Below, in pieces: positions 6,634 to 14,876 of a stretch of DNA of 14,915 nucleotides. The position numbers and the translations under genes were made by a program. How positions within the stretch are numbered: position 1 is the stretch's first letter; each line of letters starts with the position of its first letter. The stretch covers positions 1 to 14,915 of the forward strand of contig JAQWCZ010000016.1 in NCBI GenBank assembly GCA_028705705.1, given 5' to 3'. The notes beneath the pieces are model-generated. The model was not told where the DNA came from. It did no database searches and saw only the letters and a program-made list of their open reading frames with translations. The DNA comes from Paludibacter sp. Lineage in GTDB: Bacteria > Bacteroidota > Bacteroidia > Bacteroidales > Paludibacteraceae.

Positions 6634-7335
6634 ATGGCAAAAAAGGTTATCTCTATCCCCAGACCTATAGACGAAGTCATGTCTGTATGGGATGTTCTGA
6701 CACAGGATGAAAGGCAATTTGTACGGCATAACCATACTGTACATTATTTTAAAAAAAATGAAATGATTCACTGTGAAGGTGAAATTCCGACTCACATGAT
6801 GATTCTTGAGTCCGGGAAAGTAAAAGTTTATAAAGAAGGTGTTGGCAGCCGTGCACAAATTATTCGTATGCTAAAACCAGGAGAACATTTCGGTTATCGT
6901 GCCATCATTGCGAATGAACCTTACAATACTAATGTTGCTGCATTTGAAGCTTCAACGATCTATATGATTAAAGCTGATATTTTTTTGTCCATTCTAAAAC
7001 ACAACAATGCTTTTTGTTACAGGTTTCTCGAAGAAATTGCATCTGACCTTGGCGCTTCTGATGCTCGCACGGTAAACCTGACACAGAAACATATTCGTGG
7101 CAGACTGGCTGAAGCGTTGCATATGCTAATGAAAAACTATGGTTTAGAAGAAGATGGTGCAACAATCAGCATTTATTTATCCAGAGAAGACCTGGCTAAT
7201 TTATCTAATATGACAACATCCAATGCCATTCGTACCTTATCAAATTTTGTGAACGAACAAGTAATTGCTATGGATGGTCGTAAATTAAAAATTATCGACG
7301 AAGAAAGATTAATCAGAATCAGCAAAATGGGTTAA
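6634..7335 (+). CDS. Crp/Fnr family transcriptional regulator
   Basis: This 233-residue protein has an N-terminal cyclic-nucleotide-binding-type beta-roll (about 20-125). A long dimer helix follows (about 126-160), then a winged helix-turn-helix whose recognition part reads LSREDLANLSNMTTSNAIRTL (182-202). The phosphate-binding cassette region (GEHFGYRAIIANEPYNTNVAA, 83-103) lacks the FGE...RSA pattern of cAMP-binding Crp. There is no N-terminal cysteine cluster as in Fnr, so the signal is unknown. It starts at ATG 6634 behind a good -7 box. The gene is first of a unit with the TPR gene (11-base gap) and rsgA. The divergent lnb gene shares its promoter region and might be a target, but nothing in the sequence proves this. 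Confidence 0.93.
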   Translation: MAKKVISIPRPIDEVMSVWDVLTQDERQFVRHNHTVHYFKKNEMIHCEGEIPTHMMILESGKVKVYKEGVGSRAQIIRMLKPGEHFGYRAIIANEPYNTNVAAFEASTIYMIKADIFLSILKHNNAFCYRFLEEIASDLGASDARTVNLTQKHIRGRLAEALHMLMKNYGLEEDGATISIYLSREDLANLSNMTTSNAIRTLSNFVNEQVIAMDGRKLKIIDEERLIRISKMG

Positions 7336-7346
7336 ATTTAACTTTT

Positions 7347-9566
7347 ATGACTGCATCACAGATTGAATCTACATATACCGCGATACAGGGGTTATTGCTT
7401 TCCGGAAAACTGAAACTCGCATTCGATAAAACGCGGCTTCTTGTGAATGAATTACAATGGGGTGACATAACCGACCAATTTGAAGAATTGCTCCGAAATT
7501 ATCGCTTTATGTTGCAGTATTTTATTTCCGGAATTGATGACCCTGAACGAAAAATCATTTATAACAAGTTAATTGCCAGATTAATCAATATTAACTCACT
7601 GCTGCGGGAAGAACTGATGATGCGTAATGCCACCAGTTTTGAATATACACAAAAAAGATATTATCCTCATAAACTACATTTTAGCTCTACACAAGCTTTG
7701 TATGATTCATTACACTATTTTCACCAACAGCAAGTAGTTGTTAAAGAATCAACTTTTGATACAGAAAAAGAAATAAAAAGATTAAGAACTAATTTTGAAA
7801 AACTCATCCCCGATTTATTCGCAGTCTTCTGGCTAAACACAAAAATACGTGGGGATGAAAAACAAGTTTTTCAACAAATTCTACATCCATCCTATCCGGG
7901 AGAAATTGAAAAAAATCTGATTATTTCTGCCCTGACATTGAACTTATGGCGGATGTTTGATGAAGAAAAACTGATGCTTTTACTTGATGCCAGTACTCAT
8001 TCCAATATATCTGTCAAACAACGTGCTCTAACTGGTTTATGTTTCATTTTGACTAAGTACAACAACTTATTACCTTTTTTCCCGGCGCTCAGAAACCGAC
8101 TGGTGGTTTTGTCTGATGATACTAAAATAGTAGAAAATCTTAAAAACATTATTTTACTAATTATTGGAACGACAGAAACTGATCTGATTACAAAAAAAAT
8201 GAAAGAAGAAATTCTTCCGGAAGTAATGAAGATGAGTCCCATGCTTAAAGACAAACTGGATGCCGAGAATTTGATAAAATCTGACGAATGGGATGAAGAA
8301 AACCCGGAATGGACTGAGTTTCTCGAACAGAGCGGAATTGCCGATAAACTACAGGAACTCACTGAATTACAGATGGAAGGAGCAGATGTTTACATGAGTA
8401 CCTTTTCCATGCTTAAAAATTTTCCTTTTTTTTATGAAACTGCCCATTGGTTCTTGACTTTCGATCCGGAATTTTCTGCTGTTCAGGAATTGTTTGAAAA
8501 AAACGACAAATCAATTCTTTCTGCTTTCTTAAACAATAGCGTGATCTGTAATTCCGATAAATATTCATTTTGTCTGAGTGCATTGCAAATGCCTTACAGT
8601 CAACGAGACATCATGAGTCGAACTTTTAAAGCAGAAGCAGAACAACTGGAAGAGATAAATAAAGATGAATCAATATTAAAACCTGATCTGGCCGCCCGGA
8701 ATATTGCCAGACAATATATACAGGATTTGTTCCGGTTTTTTCGTATCCATCAGCATCACAATGATTTCCAGGATATGTTTAATCTTGCATTAAACATCCA
8801 TCAAACCGTATTTTTTGACCTACTGGCATCTGGTAGTGATATCAAAACACAAATAGCGGAATACTATTTTACAAAGAAAATTTACACTCAGGCTATTGAA
8901 TTATTTTCAGAACTGATTCAAGAACTTGATCCGTCAGCGGCATTGTATCAAAAAATTGGTTTTGCATACCAGAAAAATTCTCAAATCAACAAAGCCCTGG
9001 AAGCATACATCAAAGCCGACATGATTTTACCGGATGATGTTTGGACAGTCAAGAAAATTGCATTATGTTATCGCCTGTCGGGTAATTATGAGAAAGCTTT
9101 GGAGCACTATAAACATGCTGATTTTCTGACGCCTAATCTATATAACACAAAAATGCAGATGTCCGTTTGTTTAATCGGACTTAATAAGTACAAAGACGCA
9201 TTGCAAATTTATGCAGATATTGAAAAAACAGATCCCGATAATGAAAAACTATGGAAAGCCATCAGTTGGTGCGCATTTGTTGCAAAAAACATTCACCAGG
9301 CTGATTATTATATGGAGAAAATAGTATCCGGTGTGCCGGATGCTACTGACTTTTTGAATGCAGGACATATCGCTTTTTGTAAAAAAGACAGAGCAAGCGC
9401 CTTACATTATTATCAAAACAGTCTTGATTTACAAGAAGGTAATCTTCAGTTAATCATTGATCAAATAAATAAAGACAGGGAACACCTGATTGCAAACGGG
9501 GTACATTCGGATGAAATTGCTTTATTATTAGATGAACTATCTTTCAAATTGGTTGATAACGAATGA
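7347..9566 (+). CDS. Large cytoplasmic TPR-repeat protein of unknown role
   Basis: The 739-residue protein has no signal peptide and no long hydrophobic segment, so it is likely cytoplasmic. The C-terminal third (about 500-700) contains about six TPR units, for example AEYYFTKKIYTQAIELFSEL, LYQKIGFAYQKNSQINKALEA and YRLSGNYEKALEHYKHADFL. The N-terminal 480 residues are helical-looking with no motif I recognise. An acidic patch runs around 305-325 (DEWDEENPEWTEF). It lies between the Crp-type regulator (11 bases upstream) and rsgA, whose ATG overlaps its stop by 4 nt. TPR proteins usually bind partners, so it may be an adaptor connected with the regulator or with ribosome maturation. That is inference from position only. 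The ATG at 7347 is the only sensible start. Confidence 0.85.
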   Translation: MTASQIESTYTAIQGLLLSGKLKLAFDKTRLLVNELQWGDITDQFEELLRNYRFMLQYFISGIDDPERKIIYNKLIARLININSLLREELMMRNATSFEYTQKRYYPHKLHFSSTQALYDSLHYFHQQQVVVKESTFDTEKEIKRLRTNFEKLIPDLFAVFWLNTKIRGDEKQVFQQILHPSYPGEIEKNLIISALTLNLWRMFDEEKLMLLLDASTHSNISVKQRALTGLCFILTKYNNLLPFFPALRNRLVVLSDDTKIVENLKNIILLIIGTTETDLITKKMKEEILPEVMKMSPMLKDKLDAENLIKSDEWDEENPEWTEFLEQSGIADKLQELTELQMEGADVYMSTFSMLKNFPFFYETAHWFLTFDPEFSAVQELFEKNDKSILSAFLNNSVICNSDKYSFCLSALQMPYSQRDIMSRTFKAEAEQLEEINKDESILKPDLAARNIARQYIQDLFRFFRIHQHHNDFQDMFNLALNIHQTVFFDLLASGSDIKTQIAEYYFTKKIYTQAIELFSELIQELDPSAALYQKIGFAYQKNSQINKALEAYIKADMILPDDVWTVKKIALCYRLSGNYEKALEHYKHADFLTPNLYNTKMQMSVCLIGLNKYKDALQIYADIEKTDPDNEKLWKAISWCAFVAKNIHQADYYMEKIVSGVPDATDFLNAGHIAFCKKDRASALHYYQNSLDLQEGNLQLIIDQINKDREHLIANGVHSDEIALLLDELSFKLVDNE

Positions 9567-10486
9567 AAGGACTTGTCATTAAAAATACCGGAAGTTGGTA
9601 TCAGGTTAAAACCGATCAGCATGAATTGTTCGATTGTAAAATTAAAGGGAATCTGCGACTTAAGGACATCAGGAGTACAAATCCTATTGCTGTGGGAGAT
9701 TTTGTTGAATTTACAGTGATAGAAAGTAATGTGGGCTTGATTTCAGCTATTCAAGATCGCAAAAATTACATCATCAGGCGTTCATCCAATTTATCAAAAC
9801 AATCTCATATACTAGCTGCAAACCTGGATTTGGTTGTACTGGTTATAACCATCAAACATCCTGAAACTTCCACCATTTTTATCGACCGTTTTATAGCTTC
9901 TGCTGAAGCATATAATGTTCCGGCCTGTATTGTAATCAATAAAACTGACTTATATAGTGAAGAAGATATGCAATATGCAGAAGCGCTGAAAACACTCTAC
10001 GAATCAATTGATTATCCTGTATTTATGCTATCAGCGGTATTACCGGATTCACTCCTGAATTTTAAAGACTTTTTGAAAGATAAGACCATCCTGATTTCAG
10101 GTAATTCCGGTGTTGGGAAATCAACCTTAATTAACGCTATTTTACCCGAATCTGCTGCAAAAACAGGCGAGATTTCAAGCTATCACAACAAAGGAACACA
10201 CACAACAACCTTTTCTAAACTATATCAATTAGAAAACGGCGCCCAACTTATCGATACGCCCGGCATTAAAGGTTTTGGAACGATTGACATGGAAGAAGAT
10301 GAAATCAGTCATTACTTTAAAGAGATATTCAGAACATCAAAAAAATGTCGATTTACGAATTGCACGCATGTACATGAACCAGATTGTGCCGTGTTAAAAG
10401 CGGTCGAAAACCATCAGATTAGCTTATCACGATATCAAAGTTACCTGAGTATTTTATCGGATTTTAAATCGGGGAAATACAGATAG
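9563..10486 (+). CDS. rsgA: Ribosome small-subunit biogenesis GTPase RsgA
   Basis: RsgA (YjeQ) checks late maturation of the 30S subunit and is released on GTP hydrolysis. The 307-residue chain shows the circularly permuted G-motif order of the family: an N-terminal OB fold (about 1-70), G4 NKTD (126-129), G5 SA (157-158), G1 GNSGVGKST (180-188), G2 GTHTTT (211-216) and G3 DTPG (231-234). The C-terminal zinc site follows the family pattern C-x4-C-x-H-x5-C with C262, C267, H269 and C275. All key residues are present. Its ATG overlaps the TPR gene stop by 4 nt, so translation of the two is probably coupled. It converges with the GH78 gene with 18 bases between the stops, and I see no clear terminator hairpin there. 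Confidence 0.97.
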   Translation: MKGLVIKNTGSWYQVKTDQHELFDCKIKGNLRLKDIRSTNPIAVGDFVEFTVIESNVGLISAIQDRKNYIIRRSSNLSKQSHILAANLDLVVLVITIKHPETSTIFIDRFIASAEAYNVPACIVINKTDLYSEEDMQYAEALKTLYESIDYPVFMLSAVLPDSLLNFKDFLKDKTILISGNSGVGKSTLINAILPESAAKTGEISSYHNKGTHTTTFSKLYQLENGAQLIDTPGIKGFGTIDMEEDEISHYFKEIFRTSKKCRFTNCTHVHEPDCAVLKAVENHQISLSRYQSYLSILSDFKSGKYR

Positions 10487-10504
10487 CAGAATTCTTATTT
10501 ACCT

Positions 10505-13270
10505 TTATTTAATAAAAGATTCAACATACTGGTTTTGTCCATTTACCATTTCCAGTATGTACATCCCCGATAATAAATTCCGGATATCAACTGTAAAAGT
10601 AGTATCCAGTGTTTTATAAGTTGAAACTAACTTTCCCTGATAATCATACAAAGAAATTAAGGTATCAAGATTGAATGTATTATCAAATCGAATATGTAAA
10701 TATTCATTGGTTTGATCCTGGAAAAAACTATATGAAAGAGCATTTTCAATTTTCTCCTGATTAACATCAAGAGAAATCCGATTATTATAGTTGGCTTCAA
10801 ATTCATACCGCCCTGGTTGAACCTCAAAAATTATAAATTTATCCGCAACTCCCATATAGCGTACAGGGACACCATTTTTAATGTATTGATTCCTTTTCCA
10901 GATCAGAGTTCCATTAACCAAGATGGAATCTGCATTCAAACTTGAATTTGAGTTAACCGGAATCCCTACCAAAGCTTTTGTATTATCAGGTGATATCAGT
11001 CTCATGTTGAAATTAGCAGTATCTTTTTCTATCTGAACACCAATATTACCTTTAATACTCGGCACAATGGTTGAAATAAAAGTCAAATCACCTGGTTGAG
11101 GAAATACTTTATAGGTATCAAAAGCAGGGGTCAGAGGTGCTACACCGGCACAATATCTTGATAAAAGTATTAATGGGCCACCCGACCAGGCATGATTGTT
11201 TGATCCTCCATTCCCAAAAAGTTCAAATAAAGTAGTACTTGTATCTTCAACCATACTCAGATAACGATCCGGATGTTTCATCCTTTCCAGTGCATCTCTT
11301 TCATAGCCCATTAAAAACAAAGCTTCAAGCACATATTTTTCCATATAAGGACTGGCACCTCGTCTTGTCATTAACACATTTCTGATGTTTTCCCATTTTT
11401 GTACATCCGCAAAACCTGCGAGCACTGCCATTGCATTGGCTCTGTCGTCTGTAAGTCCGGTGTATGCCGGAGATCTGTATTCAACACCATTCCAGAAGAT
11501 ATCATTAAAGCTGTTTTGCATCCTTTCCATCCGGCTATTATATATGATCGAATCACTGGCATTATTTGATAATACTGCCATTTTCTTGGCTGCTTTCAAC
11601 GCCAGATAATACCAGGTATTCTGAATCAACTCTTTGTCAATATTTTTACCCCAATCAGACCAATCCCACCCTCCGGGTCGATATGTTATTAAACCGTTAA
11701 CATCATGCGTCCATAAATTTAAATATTGCTTAACATGGGGATAAGCATCTATTATCGTTGCTGAATCACCTGAAAACATATAATAATTCCAAAATCCGAA
11801 TTCACTTATACTTGCCAGCATTTGAACGGGTAACTCCTTATCCCAGTTTCCTGATGGAATTGGTGCATACAAAACACTATCTTCTCGTTGCCACTGTATC
11901 AGATTTTGAATCGATTTTTTCGATAGGAAATCAGCATTTCTGTCGAGCGCATAAAAAGACATTCCTATCTGGATAACAACATCTCCCCACCATTGAGCTC
12001 TTTCTCTATCGGGGCAATCCATATAATTATCACGCATTGATAGATAGAGTGTACGTTGAGATTTTTGCCAAAGTGTATTGAAAAAGTCATCATTCGATAT
12101 AAACGAACCAGATAACTCAGTATCATAACCGGTTTCTCTGTATTTAAGTGCTTTGATTGTTACTCCCACCGGGAAAGAGTATAGAATTTTATGTCCGTTT
12201 ATCCATCCTGGTGACTCATATTTAGAAATCCCGGGACAAGCAATATATTCTGCTGCAACACTCTTTTCACTCGATTGCGAATAAGTATCAGATTTGATTA
12301 TAATTATTTTTTTATCCGTAGTTTCTATTTCGAAATATGGAGTTATCTGTGCATTATAGGGCAATGTTGCTTCAACAGTTTCCCTCTTTAATGTTTTATA
12401 TGGAAATGTAATCGCCTGTCCTTCTATTGTAACATTTTTATAATCAAGTAATTCTGATTTTTTCCATTGAGGAATTGGTCGTATCCAAAGATTATTCCAG
12501 GGAGCCACCGGGGGTAATCCTTTCTCAACTGCATTTTGCCAATGTCCATCATCATAATCCACTGTTTCCCATTTCCCCTTTGTATCTTTATATGAATCAA
12601 ATAAAACATGAGATTCTGACAAGCGCATATTAGGAGGATATAGTGCACTGGTACTATTATAATAGGCAGTATCCACAAACATTTTCCACGAACTATCACT
12701 TAAAATTAAAGTATCATCCATTGCACATTCAAACAAAAAACCTCCTTTACCACTGTCGTGATGAGAAAAACCTTGTTTCCCAAAATACCAGACTTTAACA
12801 GCAATCACATTTTTACCTTCCTGAAGATAGTTACTTAAATCAACAAGATCATAATAGGTATCATGCGGAGTCGGACCTCGCTTTAATCCCCCTTCAAAAA
12901 CAACTTCTTGTCCGTTTACCCATAACCAATACTTTGAATCAACTGCAATTTTTGCAACTGCATTTTTAGGCACTTGTATTAAACTAAACGTTTTACGGAA
13001 ACACATCCAGGTATTTTCAGGTCCATCAACTTCCTGCCAAACCCAATTGGCCTGCCAGGTAGTTGCTCCAACATTCAGCTTTTTACTTTTAATTACAGAA
13101 AACAATTTTCTGTCCGGCCTATCATCAGCCGGAAATCCTTTATTTTGATTTTTGAAGTTAACATCCTGAGCATTCAAAACAGGAAAGATGAATAAACCAG
13201 CAAAAAAAAACAACAGAAAAATCTGTTTCAGGATTTTTGTTTGATCGTATTTCTCGGGGACATCAGCCAT
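10505..13270 (-). CDS. Secreted alpha-L-rhamnosidase-like enzyme (GH78) with T9SS tail
   Basis: This 921-residue protein begins with a signal peptide (hydrophobic core about 15-32, likely cleavage near LNA-Q35). Beta-sandwich regions come next, including a galactose-binding-like module (about 85-200: WLWVNGQEV, NVIAVKVWYFGKQG). An (alpha/alpha)6 catalytic region runs from about 390 to 715. The motif DCPDRERAQWWGD (418-430) fits the GH78 general acid region, with E423 as candidate. TTLFELFG (679-686, E683) fits the general base region, and NNHAWSGGP follows (691-699). A C-terminal beta domain comes next. The last ~50 residues (LYDYQGKLV, then DIRNLLSGMYILEMVNG and VESFIK) look like a type A T9SS sorting domain, implying secretion across the outer membrane and surface attachment or release. 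The substrate is probably rhamnose-containing glycan, but the DCPDRERAQW variant also occurs in distant members, so specificity is open. Confidence 0.87.
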   Translation of the reverse strand: MADVPEKYDQTKILKQIFLLFFFAGLFIFPVLNAQDVNFKNQNKGFPADDRPDRKLFSVIKSKKLNVGATTWQANWVWQEVDGPENTWMCFRKTFSLIQVPKNAVAKIAVDSKYWLWVNGQEVVFEGGLKRGPTPHDTYYDLVDLSNYLQEGKNVIAVKVWYFGKQGFSHHDSGKGGFLFECAMDDTLILSDSSWKMFVDTAYYNSTSALYPPNMRLSESHVLFDSYKDTKGKWETVDYDDGHWQNAVEKGLPPVAPWNNLWIRPIPQWKKSELLDYKNVTIEGQAITFPYKTLKRETVEATLPYNAQITPYFEIETTDKKIIIIKSDTYSQSSEKSVAAEYIACPGISKYESPGWINGHKILYSFPVGVTIKALKYRETGYDTELSGSFISNDDFFNTLWQKSQRTLYLSMRDNYMDCPDRERAQWWGDVVIQIGMSFYALDRNADFLSKKSIQNLIQWQREDSVLYAPIPSGNWDKELPVQMLASISEFGFWNYYMFSGDSATIIDAYPHVKQYLNLWTHDVNGLITYRPGGWDWSDWGKNIDKELIQNTWYYLALKAAKKMAVLSNNASDSIIYNSRMERMQNSFNDIFWNGVEYRSPAYTGLTDDRANAMAVLAGFADVQKWENIRNVLMTRRGASPYMEKYVLEALFLMGYERDALERMKHPDRYLSMVEDTSTTLFELFGNGGSNNHAWSGGPLILLSRYCAGVAPLTPAFDTYKVFPQPGDLTFISTIVPSIKGNIGVQIEKDTANFNMRLISPDNTKALVGIPVNSNSSLNADSILVNGTLIWKRNQYIKNGVPVRYMGVADKFIIFEVQPGRYEFEANYNNRISLDVNQEKIENALSYSFFQDQTNEYLHIRFDNTFNLDTLISLYDYQGKLVSTYKTLDTTFTVDIRNLLSGMYILEMVNGQNQYVESFIK

Positions 13271-13318
13271 ATAAAGATAAACTATTTAAATGTAACAGCT
13301 TAAACACAGTAAGTTCGA

Positions 13319-13326
13319 CAAAGATA
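13319..13326 (-). promoter_or_regulatory. -7 box upstream of the GH78 gene
   Basis: On the minus strand this reads TATCTTTG, an exact TAnnTTTG match about 49 bases upstream of the ATG at 13270. It lies directly after the aldolase-like remnant, so the GH78 gene likely has its own promoter rather than depending on the dehydrogenase transcript. No clear -33 TTTG is seen. Confidence 0.5.
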
Positions 13327-13337
13327 GAAAATCTTTT

Positions 13338-13460
13338 TTACTTTACATTAAAGGCTATGCGGAGTTCATCAATCTCTTTATCACCCATGGGTTGAAGTGG
13401 TCCGATAATCACATTGATTTGCTCGGCCGGATGCATTAAATTGATGTCTAATTGCTTCAT
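13338..13460 (-). pseudogene. Probable class II aldolase/adducin remnant, 40 codons
   Basis: A short open frame runs from ATG 13460 to TAA 13338. Its first half (MKQLDINLMHPAEQINVII) resembles the N-terminus of class II aldolase/adducin proteins as I remember them, which carry an early HPxxQI before the GMTTTSGGN motif. Its second half (GPLQPMGDKEIDELRIAF) resembles their C-terminal end, where a DEEI-x-x-LR pattern is common. The whole catalytic middle, with the zinc histidines, is missing. The simplest reading is an in-frame internal deletion of a gene that once followed the sugar-phosphate dehydrogenase. It could instead be a genuine small protein gene. The match is from memory and was not searched. 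Confidence 0.5.
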
Positions 13461-13476
13461 GTTTTTATACAATTTT

Positions 13477-13509
13477 AAACCTGACAGGTTTTAAAAACCT
13501 GACAGGTTT
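13477..13509. repeat. Tandem palindromic 15-mer AAACCTGACAGGTTT (two copies)
   Basis: Identical copies at 13477-13491 and 13495-13509 are separated by TAA. Each is a dyad of 7-bp arms around a single central base, and the pair together can form a longer cruciform or RNA hairpin. The right copy lies in the end of the dehydrogenase frame and encodes its final residues; the stop codon is formed at the junction. Short AACCTGTCAGGTT-type repeats are, from memory, common between genes in Bacteroidota. In RNA it may also end transcription or stabilise the 3' end. Confidence 0.8.
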
Positions 13510-14777
13510 GGAGAAAACTTTTCAAGTAAATAATTTTCTGCTTCCACACTCCACAGTCCATTGTGTCGATTACATATTTCAGCTAGTTTTTTGAATAAAT
13601 GATTGCTTTCTCCCTGTTTCTCAAAATCAGCAATAGGAGTCAGGGGCATTTCGATGTGTGTATAAATCAATTTTTTCCCGCCCGGGATTTCCGGAAGATG
13701 ATTTGTCGCTTCAATAACAGCATCCAGACCACCGATATGTGTTACCAATCCGGCAGGGTCCAATCCTTTAGACATCAGTTTCAATGCATTTAACATATCA
13801 TCTGTATTCCCGGCATTGGTTCCAACAACATGTGTATAAGCATAATGTACATTATAAAAATTAAACATGGCTTTGAAATTCGGATCATTAGGACCTGCAA
13901 AAAAATTCAAACACCCGTCAAAAGCCAAAATTGCATCTGCTTGTTCTACAACCTGACTCACCGGAGCAAACACAAACACATCATCATAACCGGTACCATT
14001 TGAAATTGCTTTCAATTCTTCAACCGGATTTTCGAATATACTTGTGTTCACATAACGTAAATCAATACCCTTAGATGCGGCAAATTCTACGGTATATAAA
14101 GAAGCGGCACGATCAAGCCGGGTTTGATCAATATCTGTTACAACACACAATGAAGGACGACGATCAGGTCGGTTTAACATATAATTAATGGCTGCAAGCC
14201 CCATAGGTCCCACACCTGCCAATATTGCCATTTTACCACCATCAACTATGCCCATCTTATGCGTGTAGCTACCCGGTGAAGTGTGATAATTGGCATGCAT
14301 AGCACCAATTACACAAGATAATGGCTCTGCTAATGATGCCGGATAATATCCTTCTCCTTGATATACCATCAAACAATTCCTTTCCATCACTTCCTTCGGA
14401 ATTATTACATAAGTTGCATCACCACCGATATACTGATAACTGTAACCAGGAGCACTTAACACGCCTACAGGTCCACCTTCGAAGTTCAACGCCGGTTGAA
14501 TGGAGAACTTATCCCCTGTTTTAAACTGATGCGCCCATTTAGCACCCACTTCCACTAGTTCACCCGCAAATTCATGTCCGATGATGATGGGATTTTCAGC
14601 CACATTTTTCGGAATGCGCTTGTGATCAGCTCCCTGAGAGGAGGCCTTATAAGATGACATACACAAAGAATCCGATACTACTTTCGCCAGTATCTCATCT
14701 TCTTTAATTTGTGGCAACTCAAATTCCTCCAGTCGGAGATCTTTTTTGCCATATAATCTGATTGCTTTGGTTTTCAT
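13491..14777 (-). CDS. SorE-like zinc-type medium-chain dehydrogenase
   Basis: This 428-residue member of the medium-chain dehydrogenase/reductase superfamily has a GroES-like N-terminal domain with DSLCMSSYK (C39, likely catalytic-site ligand), GHEFAGE (67-73) and EPLSC (151-155). A Rossmann domain follows with AGVGPMGLAA (187-196) and acidic D215 after the second strand, which suggests NAD(H). The structural-zinc lobe with four cysteines is absent. The MSSYK stretch and overall shape recall L-sorbose-1-phosphate reductase-type enzymes, so a sugar-phosphate or polyol-phosphate substrate is likely but unproven. The last residues, NLSGF, and the stop are encoded by a palindromic repeat, so the original C-terminus may have changed. 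An aldolase-like remnant follows at once. No perfect -7 box was found upstream; the near matches there are poor. Confidence 0.85.
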   Translation of the reverse strand: MKTKAIRLYGKKDLRLEEFELPQIKEDEILAKVVSDSLCMSSYKASSQGADHKRIPKNVAENPIIIGHEFAGELVEVGAKWAHQFKTGDKFSIQPALNFEGGPVGVLSAPGYSYQYIGGDATYVIIPKEVMERNCLMVYQGEGYYPASLAEPLSCVIGAMHANYHTSPGSYTHKMGIVDGGKMAILAGVGPMGLAAINYMLNRPDRRPSLCVVTDIDQTRLDRAASLYTVEFAASKGIDLRYVNTSIFENPVEELKAISNGTGYDDVFVFAPVSQVVEQADAILAFDGCLNFFAGPNDPNFKAMFNFYNVHYAYTHVVGTNAGNTDDMLNALKLMSKGLDPAGLVTHIGGLDAVIEATNHLPEIPGGKKLIYTHIEMPLTPIADFEKQGESNHLFKKLAEICNRHNGLWSVEAENYLLEKFSPNLSGF

Positions 14778-14793
14778 ATTAATAGTTTTTTAC

Positions 14794-14833
14794 CACAAAA
14801 GGCACAAAAGGAAGACTAAAGAAATACAAAAGG
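14794..14833. repeat. Short CACAAAAGG repeats upstream of the dehydrogenase
   Basis: CACAAAAGG occurs twice in direct succession (14794-14802 and 14803-14811), and a variant TACAAAAGG lies at 14825-14833. Similar CCACAAAGGCACAAAGG strings are, from memory, frequent in intergenic DNA of Bacteroidota and some other phyla. They sit in the leader of the dehydrogenase gene. Confidence 0.6.
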
Positions 14834-14862
14834 AAAAATAAAAATTATAAATTAAGAATGAA

Positions 14863-14876
14863 AAGTGGGCCCACTT
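14863..14876. repeat. 14-bp perfect palindrome upstream of the dehydrogenase
   Basis: AAGTGGGCCCACTT is its own reverse complement with no spacer and is G+C-rich inside very AT-rich DNA. Its position, about 86-100 bases upstream of the dehydrogenase ATG, suits an operator. The remaining bases to the window end (GTTACTC, then CTATTCACTATTAG) look like common Bacteroidota intergenic filler repeats and hold no gene. Confidence 0.5.

Noticed and set aside
7997..8362. Minus-strand open frame of 121 codons inside the TPR gene
   Set aside because: The serine-rich product mirrors the codons of the TPR gene on the other strand, and no promoter or homology supports it.
10487..10504. Shared bidirectional terminator between rsgA and the GH78 gene
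   Set aside because: The 18-base gap holds only a GAATTC palindrome and no stable hairpin with T-runs.
13320..13340. AAAGAT/ATCTTT hairpin followed by T residues on the plus strand
   Set aside because: There is no plus-strand gene upstream for it to terminate, the stem is only six A/T-rich pairs, and it overlaps the GH78 -7 box.
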